Part shown: positions 1-8,990 of the stretch, piece by piece
Layout: each line of letters starts with the position of its first letter
Numbering within the stretch: position 1 is the first letter of the stretch
Source: Bradyrhizobium australiense
Lineage (GTDB): Bacteria; Pseudomonadota; Alphaproteobacteria; Rhizobiales; Xanthobacteraceae
NCBI RefSeq assembly: GCF_013114825.1
Contig: NZ_JAAVLX010000004.1
Span: forward strand, 62,001-126,000
Reading direction: 5' to 3'
DNA: 64,000 nucleotides
Program-made: the position numbers and the translations under genes
Notes under the pieces: generated by a model
Told to the model about the DNA's origin: nothing
What the model saw: only the letters and a program-made list of their open reading frames with translations
Database searches by the model: none

Positions 1-46
1 TGATCCATCCCGGCCAGCCTTTCTTAATGATTTTCACCAATTCTGA

Positions 47-799
47 ATGCAAAATGGCGACATATCAAGCTGGAACCGACAAAAATCCGGTGATATAACC
101 GCTTTTGCATTCAAATTGGATTTTAAGGCGATGCTTCATGAGGAGGTCGTAAGCCGCGTCCGCGCCATGTTGCTCGACGGCGAGATTCCGCCGGGGGCGC
201 GGATTCCCGAGCGCGACCTCTGTGAAAAGCTGCAGATCTCGCGCACGCCACTGCGCGAAGCTCTCAAGGTGCTTGCGGCGGAGGGCCTGGTCCAGTTGCT
301 GCCGAACCGTGGCTCGCGCGCGGCCAGGCTGACCGACAAGGACATGCGCGACCTGTTCGAGGTGTGCCAGGGGCTTGAAGCGCTGGCCGGCGAGCTCGCC
401 TGCGAGCGCATCACGGAAGCCGAGATTGCCGACGTCGCCGCCGCTCATACCGCCATGGTGCGGCACTACGGCGATCGCGATCTTCTGCAGTACTACCGCT
501 GCAACCGCACCATCCACGAGGCGATCATCGCCGCGGCCGGCAACCCGGTGCTGTCAGGCCTCTATGAATCTGTCACCGCCCGCATTCGCCGCGCGCGCTA
601 CGTCACGCCGATGACGCCGCGACGCTGGGCGCTCGCGGTGCAGGAGCACGAAGCGATCCTTAATGCGCTGCAACGCCGCGACGGCGTAGGGTTGTCGCAT
701 ATCCTGCGCGCGCATCTGCGCCACAAGCGCGAGGAGGTCTTGCAGGCCGGCTTCGCGGAGCAAGATGAGGCTCCCGCACCATGGCAGCGGCAGGCCTGA
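47..799 (+). CDS. GntR-family transcriptional regulator with FCD domain
   Basis: DNA-binding regulator of the FadR subfamily. The N-terminal winged helix-turn-helix covers roughly residues 30-98 and contains the typical stretch SRTPLREALKVLAAEGLV; the C-terminal half (about 105-230) is an all-helical FCD ligand-binding domain. The start is uncertain. ATG 47 has no clear ribosome site, but FKLDFKAM just before LHEEVVSRVR resembles the leader of related regulators, so a start upstream of ATG 131 is plausible. The neighbour downstream is the pilus operon, 268 bp away on the same strand, and there is no obvious functional link to it. The ligand is unknown. The 800-1067 gap must hold the cpaB promoter; I could not pick a convincing -35/-10 pair there. 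Confidence 0.85.
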   Translation: MQNGDISSWNRQKSGDITAFAFKLDFKAMLHEEVVSRVRAMLLDGEIPPGARIPERDLCEKLQISRTPLREALKVLAAEGLVQLLPNRGSRAARLTDKDMRDLFEVCQGLEALAGELACERITEAEIADVAAAHTAMVRHYGDRDLLQYYRCNRTIHEAIIAAAGNPVLSGLYESVTARIRRARYVTPMTPRRWALAVQEHEAILNALQRRDGVGLSHILRAHLRHKREEVLQAGFAEQDEAPAPWQRQA

Positions 800-1067
800 A
801 GCCGACCAGCATCGGAAGCGTGCGCCGATCTCATTTGCGAATTCGACCGCTGACGCTCCCCAACCGAGCGGCCCCCGGCTTTTTGCGGGCCGGCCTGCGT
901 CGAACGCTAACCACCCGTTCACCATGACGGCGAAACCCGCCCGCCTGATCAACCAAATAGTTCATCCCTCAAGTTCCCTTATACCTTTGATGCCTAGTCA
1001 TGACCTTGAGGGGGGCCGTACTGCCGTGCAGTTCGGGGGCCCGGCGTAAGAGTAAGTTGTAAAGCGT

Positions 1068-1865
1068 ATGAACATCGCACGTGTCGTCGTTCTGAGCATC
1101 GCATTGAGCGCCGGCGGCGTCGCCGCCTATCTCGCCCGTGGCACGGAAGAAAAATCCCGCCCAGCAGCCGAACCAGTCGTACAGTTGCCGACGGTGGAGA
1201 TTCTGGTCGCGAAGTCCGAGATCGGGCTCGGCCAGCCCGTCAAGCCCGAGGACTTGCAATGGCAGAGCTGGCCGGCCGCGACCGCCGGCAGTAATCTAAT
1301 CAACCGCGGCAGCCGAGCCGAGGCTATCAAGGAAATCGCCGGCTCGATCGCGCGCAGCCCGTTCTTCGCTGGCGAACCGATCCGCGAACAGAAATTGGTC
1401 AAGGCCAATGGCTCCGGATTCATGGCAGCCATCCTGCCGACCGGCATGCGGGCACTCTCGACCGAGATCTCGCCAGAGACCGGCGCCGGCGGGTTCATCC
1501 TGCCCAACGACCGCGTCGACGTCATCCTCTCCAAACGCGAAAAGAATCCGGACAGCAAGGGACCCGATGTCGTCCAGTCTGAAATCATTCTCTCCAACAT
1601 CCGCGTGCTGGCGATCGATCAGGCGCCGAAGGAAAAAGAGGGCAGCAACTCCCTCGTCGGTCGCACCGCCACGCTTGAACTGAAGCCTGAGCAGGCCGAG
1701 ACGCTGGCGCGGGCGCGCCAGAGCGGCACGCTGGCGCTCGCGCTGCGCAGCATCACCGATGTTAACGCGCCCGAGGGCCGGTCCGACGAACAGGTTCAAA
1801 AACGAAACGAGAGCGTCAACGTGGTTCGCTACGGAGTCGCCAATCAAACGACGGCACAGAAGTGA
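1068..1865 (+). CDS. cpaB: CpaB, Flp pilus assembly protein
   Basis: Periplasmic, inner-membrane-anchored component of the Flp/Tad pilus machine (RcpC/CpaB family). The first 20 residues form a hydrophobic anchor. A SAF-like domain follows (about 45-110, including EILVAKSEIGLGQPV), then the RcpC/CpaB domain with the typical line ALSTEISPETGAGGFILPND, about residues 127-146. The 265-aa length is normal for the family. It is the first gene of a tight four-gene operon: its TGA overlaps a GTG, and the better cpaC start lies 17 nt downstream. No prepilin peptidase gene (cpaA) or pilin precedes it, although many tad loci begin with those. Confidence 0.93.
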   Translation: MNIARVVVLSIALSAGGVAAYLARGTEEKSRPAAEPVVQLPTVEILVAKSEIGLGQPVKPEDLQWQSWPAATAGSNLINRGSRAEAIKEIAGSIARSPFFAGEPIREQKLVKANGSGFMAAILPTGMRALSTEISPETGAGGFILPNDRVDVILSKREKNPDSKGPDVVQSEIILSNIRVLAIDQAPKEKEGSNSLVGRTATLELKPEQAETLARARQSGTLALALRSITDVNAPEGRSDEQVQKRNESVNVVRYGVANQTTAQK

Positions 1866-1882
1866 CCGAAAGGACTCCCGAT

Positions 1883-3352
1883 ATGAAGTTTGGGGAAAAT
1901 CAGTCAGCGATGCGAACCGTGGCGGCGCGCGCCCTGCTATTGTCGGCTGTCGCCGCGCTGACGCTCAGTCCGCTGCTGCCCGTCGTCGCAGCCGAGTCCG
2001 AGAAGGATCCGGTAACGACATCCGCTATCGGCCCGGTCAAGATGCGCTTCCTGTCGCTCGGTGTCGGCAAGTCGGTGATTGTCGACCTGCCGCGCGATGT
2101 GAAGGATGTGCTGGTCGCCGATCCGAAGATCGCCAATGCCGTCATTCGCTCCCCGCAACGGGCCTACATCATCGGCGGAGCCGTCGGACAGACCAACGTG
2201 GTGTTCTTCGACGGCGACGGCCAGCAGATTGCTTCCTACGACATCGCGGTCAAGCGTGACCTCAATGGCGTGCGCGCCGCGCTGCGGCAGTCGATGCCTG
2301 GCATCCAGATCGAGGGCGTCGGCGACAGCGTGCTGCTGACCGGTTCGGTATCGAGCCCGGTCGAAGCGCAACAGGCCGGCGAGATCGCCGCGCGGCTGGT
2401 CGGCGGCCCTGACAAGGTCGTCAACTCGATCGTCGTTCGCGGCCGCGACCAGGTGATGCTCAAGGTCACTGTCGCGGAAGTGCGGCGGGACATCATCAAG
2501 CAATTGGGTGTCGATCTCAGTGCCAGCATGAATTACGGCACCGCGGCGGTCGTTTTCAAAAATAGCAATCCGTTCACCGCCAACAGTGCACCGCTCGTCG
2601 CCGACAACGGCTTGACTGGGGCGGCCTTGAACAAAGCTGGTCTGCCAACGGTCACCGCTACCCTGCGCGCGATGGAGAGCGCGGGCGTGGTGCGGACGCT
2701 GGCGGAGCCAAATCTGACAGCGATCTCCGGCGAGTCCGCGACATTTATCTCCGGCGGCGAATTTCCCATTCCGACCGGCGTAAGCTGCCAAACATCAACG
2801 ACTGGTGTCATTGGCGGGTGCGTCCAGACCGTCAGTTTCAAGAAATTTGGCATCTCGCTCAACTTCACGCCGGTGGTGCTGACCGAGGGACGGATCAGCC
2901 TGAGGGTGATGACCGAAGTGTCGGAAGTCTCGACCGAAAACGCTTTGCAGGGCGGTGCCGGCGGAACAACGATTCCCTCGATCAAGACGCGTCGCGCGGA
3001 AACCACGCTGGAAATTCCGTCCGGCGGCTCAATCGCGATGGCGGGACTGATCCAGGAACAAACCAAGCAGGCCATCAACGGATTGCCCGGCGTGGACCAG
3101 ATACCGATTTTTGGACAGCTTTTCAGGAGCCAGGACTACATCAACCACGAGACCGAACTGATGGTCATCGTGACGCCCTACGTCGTTCGGGCCGTCGCGC
3201 AGAAAGAACTGTCGCGGCCCGATGACGGCTTCGCGCCGGCGTCCGACTCCCAGTCCGCGTTGCTCGGGCGCATCAACCGGGTTTACGGGCTTGCCGCCCG
3301 CCTCGATCCCGTCGGCGGAATCCAGGGCAATTTCGGCTTCATCATCGATTGA
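1883..3352 (+). CDS. cpaC: CpaC, Flp pilus outer-membrane secretin
   Basis: Forms the outer-membrane channel of the Flp pilus. I chose ATG 1883 over the in-frame GTG at 1862 because GAAAGGA lies 8 nt upstream and the protein then begins with a charged signal peptide ending near VVAAES. Order of domains in the 489-aa product: an N-terminal pilus-secretin domain (DVLVADPKIANAVIRS), a BON-like domain (VLLTGSVSSPVEAQQAGEIA), then the secretin core ending in VPG-like and NHETELMVIVTPYVVR segments. It sits between cpaB and cpaD. Nothing is missing from the secretin signature. Confidence 0.95.
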   Translation: MKFGENQSAMRTVAARALLLSAVAALTLSPLLPVVAAESEKDPVTTSAIGPVKMRFLSLGVGKSVIVDLPRDVKDVLVADPKIANAVIRSPQRAYIIGGAVGQTNVVFFDGDGQQIASYDIAVKRDLNGVRAALRQSMPGIQIEGVGDSVLLTGSVSSPVEAQQAGEIAARLVGGPDKVVNSIVVRGRDQVMLKVTVAEVRRDIIKQLGVDLSASMNYGTAAVVFKNSNPFTANSAPLVADNGLTGAALNKAGLPTVTATLRAMESAGVVRTLAEPNLTAISGESATFISGGEFPIPTGVSCQTSTTGVIGGCVQTVSFKKFGISLNFTPVVLTEGRISLRVMTEVSEVSTENALQGGAGGTTIPSIKTRRAETTLEIPSGGSIAMAGLIQEQTKQAINGLPGVDQIPIFGQLFRSQDYINHETELMVIVTPYVVRAVAQKELSRPDDGFAPASDSQSALLGRINRVYGLAARLDPVGGIQGNFGFIID

Positions 3353-3392
3353 GACGCAGAACTGTTCACCGAGTGGGGACGAGGACAGAACG

Positions 3393-4133
3393 ATGACAAC
3401 GAGAACACCGCACCATCGCGTCAAAGCCTCGCGCATGCTTGGCGCCGTGCTGGGCCTTTCGGCGGCGCTCGGCGCCTGCACGCCGCAGACCGCGGAAGTC
3501 TTGACCGCCAGCGTGTCCGATGATTACCGCCAGCGCCATCCGATCGCCGTGACTGAAGCCAACCGCTCGATCGTGGTGTTCGTCGGACATGCCCGTGGCG
3601 GCCTCTCCGGCTCGCAACGCATCGACGTCATGGGCCTGGCACAGAGCTGGGTCCGGGAAGGCACCGGGGCGATCATCGCCGATGTCCCGGTCGATACGCC
3701 AAACGCGCGCGCGGCTGCGGCGTCGTTTCGGGAAATTCAATCGGTGCTGATGGCGGGTGGCGTGCCCTCGCGCGCCATCACGATGCGTCACTACCGGCCC
3801 GACGATCGCCGCACGCTGCCGACGATCAGGCTCAGCTATCCGAAGATCACGGCCGTGGCAGGACCTTGCGGCCTGTGGCCGCAAGACCTCGGACCGAATA
3901 TCGACAATGTCACCTACAACCAAAACCGGCCCTACCACAACTTCGGTTGCTCCACCCAGCGCAACCTTGCGGCGATGATCGACAATCCCGCCGATCTCGA
4001 GCAGCCGCGTCCCGAGAGCGCCGCCTATACGCCGCGGCGCGACATCGCCTTTGAAAAATATCGCAAGGGCGCTTCGACCGCGACCACCTACCCCGAAGCC
4101 GACAAGGCCAAACTCAGCGATACAGGCAAATGA
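3393..4133 (+). CDS. cpaD: CpaD, pilus assembly lipoprotein
   Basis: Periplasmic lipoprotein of the Flp pilus apparatus, 246 aa. ATG 3393 is preceded by GAGGAC and opens a lipoprotein signal peptide whose lipobox is LGAC in GLSAALGACTPQTAEV. Starts further upstream would add an arginine/serine-rich tail that overlaps cpaC, so they were rejected. The mature part carries the CpaD-family segment GLWPQDLGPN and a CSTQRNLAAMIDNPADLEQP stretch typical of alphaproteobacterial CpaD. The stop overlaps the cpaE start (ATGA), which suggests translational coupling. In the family it is thought to help secretin assembly or localisation. Confidence 0.92.
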   Translation: MTTRTPHHRVKASRMLGAVLGLSAALGACTPQTAEVLTASVSDDYRQRHPIAVTEANRSIVVFVGHARGGLSGSQRIDVMGLAQSWVREGTGAIIADVPVDTPNARAAAASFREIQSVLMAGGVPSRAITMRHYRPDDRRTLPTIRLSYPKITAVAGPCGLWPQDLGPNIDNVTYNQNRPYHNFGCSTQRNLAAMIDNPADLEQPRPESAAYTPRRDIAFEKYRKGASTATTYPEADKAKLSDTGK

Positions 4134-5410
4134 TCAGCCGCGTCTTTCAAAACTCCGACGATCAACTGGACGACACGCCGGCGCCCGAAGAATACATCTC
4201 GCCGGCGCCACGCGTATCAGTACAGGCCTTTTGCGCCAGCGTCGCGATTGCGACCGCGGTGCGCGCGGCGAGCGAAGACCGCCGTCTCGGCAAGGTCCAC
4301 CTTTCGGTTCACATGGGCGGCATTGCCGCCGCCATCGAGGCCTACCACACGGCGCCGACGCCGAACGTGATCTTGCTGGAGACCGAGCCCGGCAGCGACA
4401 TCCTCGAGGGGCTCGATGAACTCGCGACTGTCTGCGACGCAGGAACGCGCGTCGTCGTGATCGGCAGCGCCAACGACGTCACGCCCTATCGCGAACTGGT
4501 GCGGCGCGGTATCAGCGACTACGTTACCGGACCGATCCAACCTATCGACGTCGTGCGCGCAATATGCGGCCTATACGCGGCCTCCGAGGCCGTGGCCGTC
4601 GGCCGCATCATCGCCGTCGTCGGCGCCAAGGGCGGCGTCGGTGCCTCCACCGTCGCGCACAACGTGGCCTGGGCGATCGCGCGCGATCTTGCGCTCGATT
4701 CCGTCGTGATCGATCTCGACCTCGCCTTCGGCACCGCCGGCCTGGATTATAACCAGGATCCGGTTCAAGGTATCGCCAATGCCGTCTTCCAGCAGGAACG
4801 GCCGGACTCCGCCTTCATGGAGCGCCTGCTGGCGAAATGCACCGACCGCCTCGATCTATTGGCAGCGCCGGCAACATTGGACCAGGTCTATGATTTCGGC
4901 GCCGATGCGTTCGATGCGATCTTCGATACGATGCGTATGACGACCCCCTGCATCGTGCTCGACGTTCCCCACCAATGGTCGGCATGGACCAAGCGCACGC
5001 TGGTCGGCGCAGACGACATTCTGATCGTCGCCGAGCCCGACCTCGCCAATATGCGCAACACCAAGAACATGCTGAACGTGCTGAAGGCGGCGCGGCCCAA
5101 CGACCGGCCGCCGCTCTACTGCCTCAACCAGGTCGGCATGCACAAGCGCCCCGAAATCTCCGTGCGCGAATTCGCCAAGGCGATTGAGGGCCAGCCCATC
5201 GCGGCTATTCCGTTCGATTCGAAAATGTTCGGCACTGCCGCTAATAACGGCCAGATGATCGCGCAGATCGCCGCCAAACATCGCACCACCACGATGTTCC
5301 TTCAGATGGCGCAGCGCCTGACCGGCCATGCCGTGACCAAGCGGTCCCGCACCTCGTTCCTGACGCCGATCATCAAGAAGTTGCAGGGCAAGACGGCGCG
5401 CAGGGCTTGA
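4130..5410 (+). CDS. cpaE: CpaE, ParA/MinD-like pilus ATPase
   Basis: Cytoplasmic protein needed for pilus assembly and polar placement in Caulobacter-type systems. The 426-aa product has an N-terminal receiver-like domain (about 30-150) without an obvious phospho-acceptor context, then a MinD/ParA ATPase domain with the deviant Walker A KGGVGAS at residues 167-173 and a DLDLAFGTAGLD switch region. The start overlaps the cpaD stop. In most loci cpaF, tadB and tadC follow; here the operon ends at a hairpin and the next gene is on the other strand. Confidence 0.94.
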   Translation: MISRVFQNSDDQLDDTPAPEEYISPAPRVSVQAFCASVAIATAVRAASEDRRLGKVHLSVHMGGIAAAIEAYHTAPTPNVILLETEPGSDILEGLDELATVCDAGTRVVVIGSANDVTPYRELVRRGISDYVTGPIQPIDVVRAICGLYAASEAVAVGRIIAVVGAKGGVGASTVAHNVAWAIARDLALDSVVIDLDLAFGTAGLDYNQDPVQGIANAVFQQERPDSAFMERLLAKCTDRLDLLAAPATLDQVYDFGADAFDAIFDTMRMTTPCIVLDVPHQWSAWTKRTLVGADDILIVAEPDLANMRNTKNMLNVLKAARPNDRPPLYCLNQVGMHKRPEISVREFAKAIEGQPIAAIPFDSKMFGTAANNGQMIAQIAAKHRTTTMFLQMAQRLTGHAVTKRSRTSFLTPIIKKLQGKTARRA

Positions 5411-5427
5411 GCAAAGAACGACGGCGG

Positions 5428-5444
5428 CAGCGGCTTGGCCGCTG
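5428..5444. terminator. Hairpin between convergent cpaE and TPR genes
   Basis: Perfect 7-bp stem CAGCGGC / GCCGCTG around a TTG loop, 17 nt after the cpaE stop and just before the end of the opposing gene. There is no run of T, so it may be a weak or Rho-assisted bidirectional end. Confidence 0.5.
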
Positions 5445-5448
5445 ACGC

Positions 5449-6276
5449 CTACTCGGATCGCGACGCCGCGGCGATCGGCATCTTCCCGACCTCGGCCCGC
5501 GCGTTCTCCCTGTCTTTCCGCGCCAGGATCTGTTTCAACTGCGCGACGTTGGCCGCGGCCTCGGCGGGCGGCAGGTCGGCTTTCACGATCTTTTCGGCAT
5601 CGGCGACACGGCCCTGCAGGCCGACCGCCAGCGCAAGATTGGCGCGCACGCGCGGATCGGTCCCGGCCAGGCTGTGGGCGCGGCGCAGCGTCTCCTCGGC
5701 CCTGGGCAGATCTTTCGAAAGCACGTAGGACAGTCCGAGATTGGACAGCACGGACGGATGGTCGGGCACGATTTTCAGCGCGCTCGCATAGTATTGCCGC
5801 GCCTCCTCGTATCGGCCGAGTTGATCCAGTGTTGCTCCCTGCGCCGAGAGCAGCCGCCAATCGGGATCGTCGGGACTGTGGGCGCGGCCGAGCACGTCGA
5901 AGGCCTGCTGGAAATTGCCATTATCCGCCAGCGCGCGGCCGTAGGCGGCGAGCAGCAGCTTATCGCCTGGATGGACGATGGAAGCTTGTTCGAGCACCGC
6001 AACCGCCTGCGACCGCTGCCCCGTCGCGCGGAGCGCCGTGCCGTATTTCAGTGCCGCGTCGGCATCCCTGGGATTGGCGCGGTAGCGCTCCTGGTAGAGT
6101 TCGACCTCGCGGCGCGGATCGGCGGCGCGGCTGGTGTCGGCCTTCTCGCCGATCGAACCGGTGATGTCGCTTAGCCCCGAAGTCTGGCAGCCGCCAAGCC
6201 CCAGCGCCATGATCAGAGTGGATGTGCACGCAAGAAGTCGCGCGACGCGGGACGGATGAGACAACTTCTGAAACAT
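5449..6276 (-). CDS. TadD-like tetratricopeptide lipoprotein
   Basis: Predicted outer-membrane lipoprotein of 275 aa with tandem TPR helices (about residues 45-235), e.g. RYEEARQYYASALKIVPDHP and NLGLSYVLSKDLPRAEETL. ATG 6276 gives a lipoprotein signal with lipobox LGGC (ALGLGGCQTSG); the longer reading frame adds 13 residues before it with no advantage. It ends convergently with cpaE. TadD proteins act with the Flp secretin, so a role in the same pilus is likely, but TPR lipoproteins are common and the assignment rests mostly on position. Confidence 0.82.
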   Translation of the reverse strand: MFQKLSHPSRVARLLACTSTLIMALGLGGCQTSGLSDITGSIGEKADTSRAADPRREVELYQERYRANPRDADAALKYGTALRATGQRSQAVAVLEQASIVHPGDKLLLAAYGRALADNGNFQQAFDVLGRAHSPDDPDWRLLSAQGATLDQLGRYEEARQYYASALKIVPDHPSVLSNLGLSYVLSKDLPRAEETLRRAHSLAGTDPRVRANLALAVGLQGRVADAEKIVKADLPPAEAAANVAQLKQILARKDRENARAEVGKMPIAAASRSE

Positions 6277-6445
6277 GCACCTGGACTCACGGCGGAACTG
6301 TCCAGATACGCTCACAGCTTAACCCTAAGTTCAGGTTAAGCCGGCCCGTTTTTGCCGCAATTGGCGACCCTCGCAGGCGCCTCGCGCCGGCACGCGCTTG
6401 CCGGCCCGTTCCGGGCCGATCGCACCAGCGGGGCCGCCGAGCCGC

Positions 6446-6694
6446 CTAGTCGAGGAATTGCGCGCCGAGTTCGCAACCGATCCGCCAGGCCAGCTTGCAC
6501 TGACGCGGCCTTCCCTCCGAAAAGATCACCGTGAATTCGGGAGGAATTTCGGGATACTCGGCGATGATCTTCACGCCGCCATCCGACATGTCCGTAATCA
6601 TGCAGTCGCGCGGCAATCCGCCGGTCGCAAACTGTATTTTCGCAAAGTTTCTGCACGCACGTCGTTCGCTTCTGCGGCGATTCGCTGCCAACAT
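6446..6694 (-). CDS. PilZ-domain protein
   Basis: Single-domain 82-aa protein. It shows both c-di-GMP-binding signatures of the PilZ family: an arginine cluster with RxxxR spacing near the N-terminus (NRRRSERRACR, residues about 5-15) and a D-x-S-x-x-G turn (TDMSDGG, about 34-40). It is probably a c-di-GMP receptor acting on a partner protein. It lies on the minus strand upstream of the TPR gene and divergent from the phosphate cotransporter. The 268 bp in front of it (6695-6962) contain no gene I can support. Confidence 0.82.
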   Translation of the reverse strand: MLAANRRRSERRACRNFAKIQFATGGLPRDCMITDMSDGGVKIIAEYPEIPPEFTVIFSEGRPRQCKLAWRIGCELGAQFLD

Positions 6695-6962
6695 GTCGGT
6701 CCCTGACCCTGCTTGATGGATTCACTCTTAGGTGGATCAGCTTTACCGAAGAATCGTTGGAATTGACCTAGCGCGACGGCTCGCAATGTAATGGTTGGAT
6801 TCGAACTCCGTTTACCGAACCCGGCGCCTCGACCTCCGAACGCCGGAAAGCCGCGCCCGCGTCAGCGCCCCGCGTCGCAATTTTCGGCAAATTAAAGGGT
6901 TGATCCCCCCTCGTTAGGCGATAGCCTGACCTCTCGACTCGATTTGGCGGAAACTGACGCAC

Positions 6963-8648
6963 ATGGGAAGCCTCGTCCTTCTCGACCTGATGGGCGGCGT
7001 TGCGCTGCTGCTGTGGGGCCTGCACATGGTCCACAGCGGGATCCTGCGCGCATTCGGGCCGAACCTGCGTCTGTTGCTGGCAAAAGCCCTGAGCAACCGC
7101 TTCTCCGCCTTCGCCGCCGGCCTCGGCCTGACCGCGCTGCTCCAGAGCAGCACCGCGACGGCGCTTATCACGAGTTCGTTTACGTCGGACGGGCTCGTCA
7201 GCCTGGTGCCTGCGCTCGCCATCATGCTTGGCGCCAATGTCGGCACCACGCTGATCGTGCAGATCCTGTCGTTCAACATCGCTGCCCTCGCGCCGGTGCT
7301 GTTCATCATTGGTCTGGTCGCCTTCCGCACCGGGCCGCGCTCGCGCATCAAGGATATCGGCCGAGTCTTTATCGGCCTCGGCCTGATGCTGCTGGCGCTG
7401 CATATCCTGCTCAATACGCTGGCGCCGGCGGAGAACGCGCCGGGCGTGCGCGTGTTCATGAACGCCATCACCGGCGATCCCGTGCTCTGCATCCTGTTCG
7501 CTGCGATCGTGACCTGGCTCGTGCATTCCTCTGTCGCCAGCGTGCTGCTGGTGATGTCGCTGGCCTATGCGCATTTCATCACCCCCTATGCGGCGCTGGC
7601 GCTCGTGCTCGGCGCCAATCTCGGCAGCGCCATCAATCCGATCGTCGAAGGCGCGCGCCGCGACAATCCCGCGAGCTATCGGCTTCCGCTCGGCAACCTC
7701 ATCAACCGGGTTATCGGCATCCTGCTGGTAGCGCCGTTCCTGCAGCCGACCGCGGACCTTCTGATGGCCTGGCAACCGGATGTAGCCAAGGCAACCGCCC
7801 TGTTCCACATCGCCTTCAATGTTGCGACCGCGCTTCTCTTCATTGGCCTGCTCGACGGCATGGCGCGGCTGTTGAAGAGGTTGCTGCCCGAGCGCGTCAA
7901 GGCGACCGATCCGTCAGGCCCGCGCTACCTCGACGAGAGCGCGCTCGAGACGCCTTCGCTCGCCCTGGCGGATGCCGCCCGCGAGACCCTGCATATGGGC
8001 GACCACGTCGAAATCATGCTGCGCAAGGTGATGGCGGCGATGATGACGAACGACCGGGCGCTGGTCGACGAGGTCTCGCGGATGGACAACAGCGTCGACA
8101 GCCTCGACGAGGCGATCAAGCTCTATGTCACCAAACTCACTCGCGGCAGTCTCGACGAGCGCGAGGGACAGCGGGCGATGGAGATTGTCTCCTTCGCCAT
8201 CAACCTCGAGCATATTGGCGACATCATCGACAAGAATCTGAGCGAGCTGGCAACCAAGAAGATCAAGCGCCGCTTCCAGTTCTCGGCCGAGGGCGCCGAG
8301 GAACTTTCGGCTTTCCACAAGCGCACGATGGATTCGCTTCGGATCGCGTTCGGGGTATTCATGTCGGGCGACATCAACGAAGCGCGAAAATTGCTGGCCG
8401 AAAAGTCCGCGCTGCGCAATGCCGAGCTCGCCGCCACCGAGCGGCACCTCGACCGTTTGCGCGAAGGCCGGCCGGAAACCATCGAGACCACGTCGCTTCA
8501 TCTCGACGTCTTGCGCGACCTTCGGCGCATTCACTCGCACATCTGCTCGGTCGCCTATCCCGTACTGGATGCCGCCGGCGAACTCGCCGCCCATCGCAGC
8601 GCCGAAAGCGAGTTGCCCACGCTACCCGCGCCGGCGCCGAGCCGCTGA
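6963..8648 (+). CDS. Na/Pi cotransporter family protein with PhoU-like tail
   Basis: Inner-membrane sodium-dependent phosphate transporter of the NptA/PNaS family, 561 aa. The two inverted transport repeats are visible: LLQSSTATALITSSF with MLGANVGTT, and LVHSSVASVLLVMS with VLGANLGSAINP. The C-terminal 200 residues form a cytoplasmic PhoU-like helical domain (about 340-545). The gene stands alone, divergent from the PilZ gene, and ends 3 nt from the convergent LAB_N gene. The transported ion is inferred from the family. Confidence 0.92.
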   Translation: MGSLVLLDLMGGVALLLWGLHMVHSGILRAFGPNLRLLLAKALSNRFSAFAAGLGLTALLQSSTATALITSSFTSDGLVSLVPALAIMLGANVGTTLIVQILSFNIAALAPVLFIIGLVAFRTGPRSRIKDIGRVFIGLGLMLLALHILLNTLAPAENAPGVRVFMNAITGDPVLCILFAAIVTWLVHSSVASVLLVMSLAYAHFITPYAALALVLGANLGSAINPIVEGARRDNPASYRLPLGNLINRVIGILLVAPFLQPTADLLMAWQPDVAKATALFHIAFNVATALLFIGLLDGMARLLKRLLPERVKATDPSGPRYLDESALETPSLALADAARETLHMGDHVEIMLRKVMAAMMTNDRALVDEVSRMDNSVDSLDEAIKLYVTKLTRGSLDEREGQRAMEIVSFAINLEHIGDIIDKNLSELATKKIKRRFQFSAEGAEELSAFHKRTMDSLRIAFGVFMSGDINEARKLLAEKSALRNAELAATERHLDRLREGRPETIETTSLHLDVLRDLRRIHSHICSVAYPVLDAAGELAAHRSAESELPTLPAPAPSR

Positions 8649-8657
8649 CCGTCAGCG
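8643..8657. terminator. Short palindrome at convergent gene ends
   Basis: CGCTGA-CCG-TCAGCG covers the stop codons of both the cotransporter and the LAB_N gene. The stem is only 6 bp with no T tract, so the call is weak. Confidence 0.3.
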
Positions 8658-8990
8658 ATCCAGCGTCTTCGATGCTTTGCCGCGATGCTTGACGATCAGC
8701 ATGATGTTTCTGATGTAGATGATCGTGGCCATCGACTGGCCGACGATGATCACGGGCTCGCGCTTGGCAATGCCATAGATCAGCGTCATCAGCCCGCCCC
8801 CCATCGAAAAGAACCAGAACGCAATCGGTATCACGCTTCGTCCGGCGCGCTCGCTCGAGATCCACTGCACCAGGAAACGTGCGGTGAAGAGCAATTGAGC
8901 CACCAATCCAAAAGCCAGCCAGAAGTCGAACTTGGCGATGAAGACGTCGTAGAGATAGTTGCCGAGCGCCTGCCCGAACTGGATGAACAT
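8652..8990 (-). CDS. Lipid A biosynthesis N-terminal (LAB_N) domain membrane protein
   Basis: Small integral membrane protein of 112 aa with three or four hydrophobic segments; QLLFTARFLVQWISSERAGR is typical of LAB_N proteins. ATG 8990 overlaps the stop of the upstream glycosyltransferase (ATGA), which fixes the start better than an upstream in-frame codon. LAB_N proteins are regularly encoded beside polyprenyl-phosphate glycosyltransferases and are thought to take part in lipid-linked sugar handling. It is the last gene of a four-gene operon. Confidence 0.85.
   Translation of the reverse strand: MFIQFGQALGNYLYDVFIAKFDFWLAFGLVAQLLFTARFLVQWISSERAGRSVIPIAFWFFSMGGGLMTLIYGIAKREPVIIVGQSMATIIYIRNIMLIVKHRGKASKTLDR

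Noticed and set aside
6944..8692. 582-codon frame on the same strand as the phosphate cotransporter
   Set aside because: Out-of-frame shadow full of Arg and His; the 6963 frame has the family motifs.
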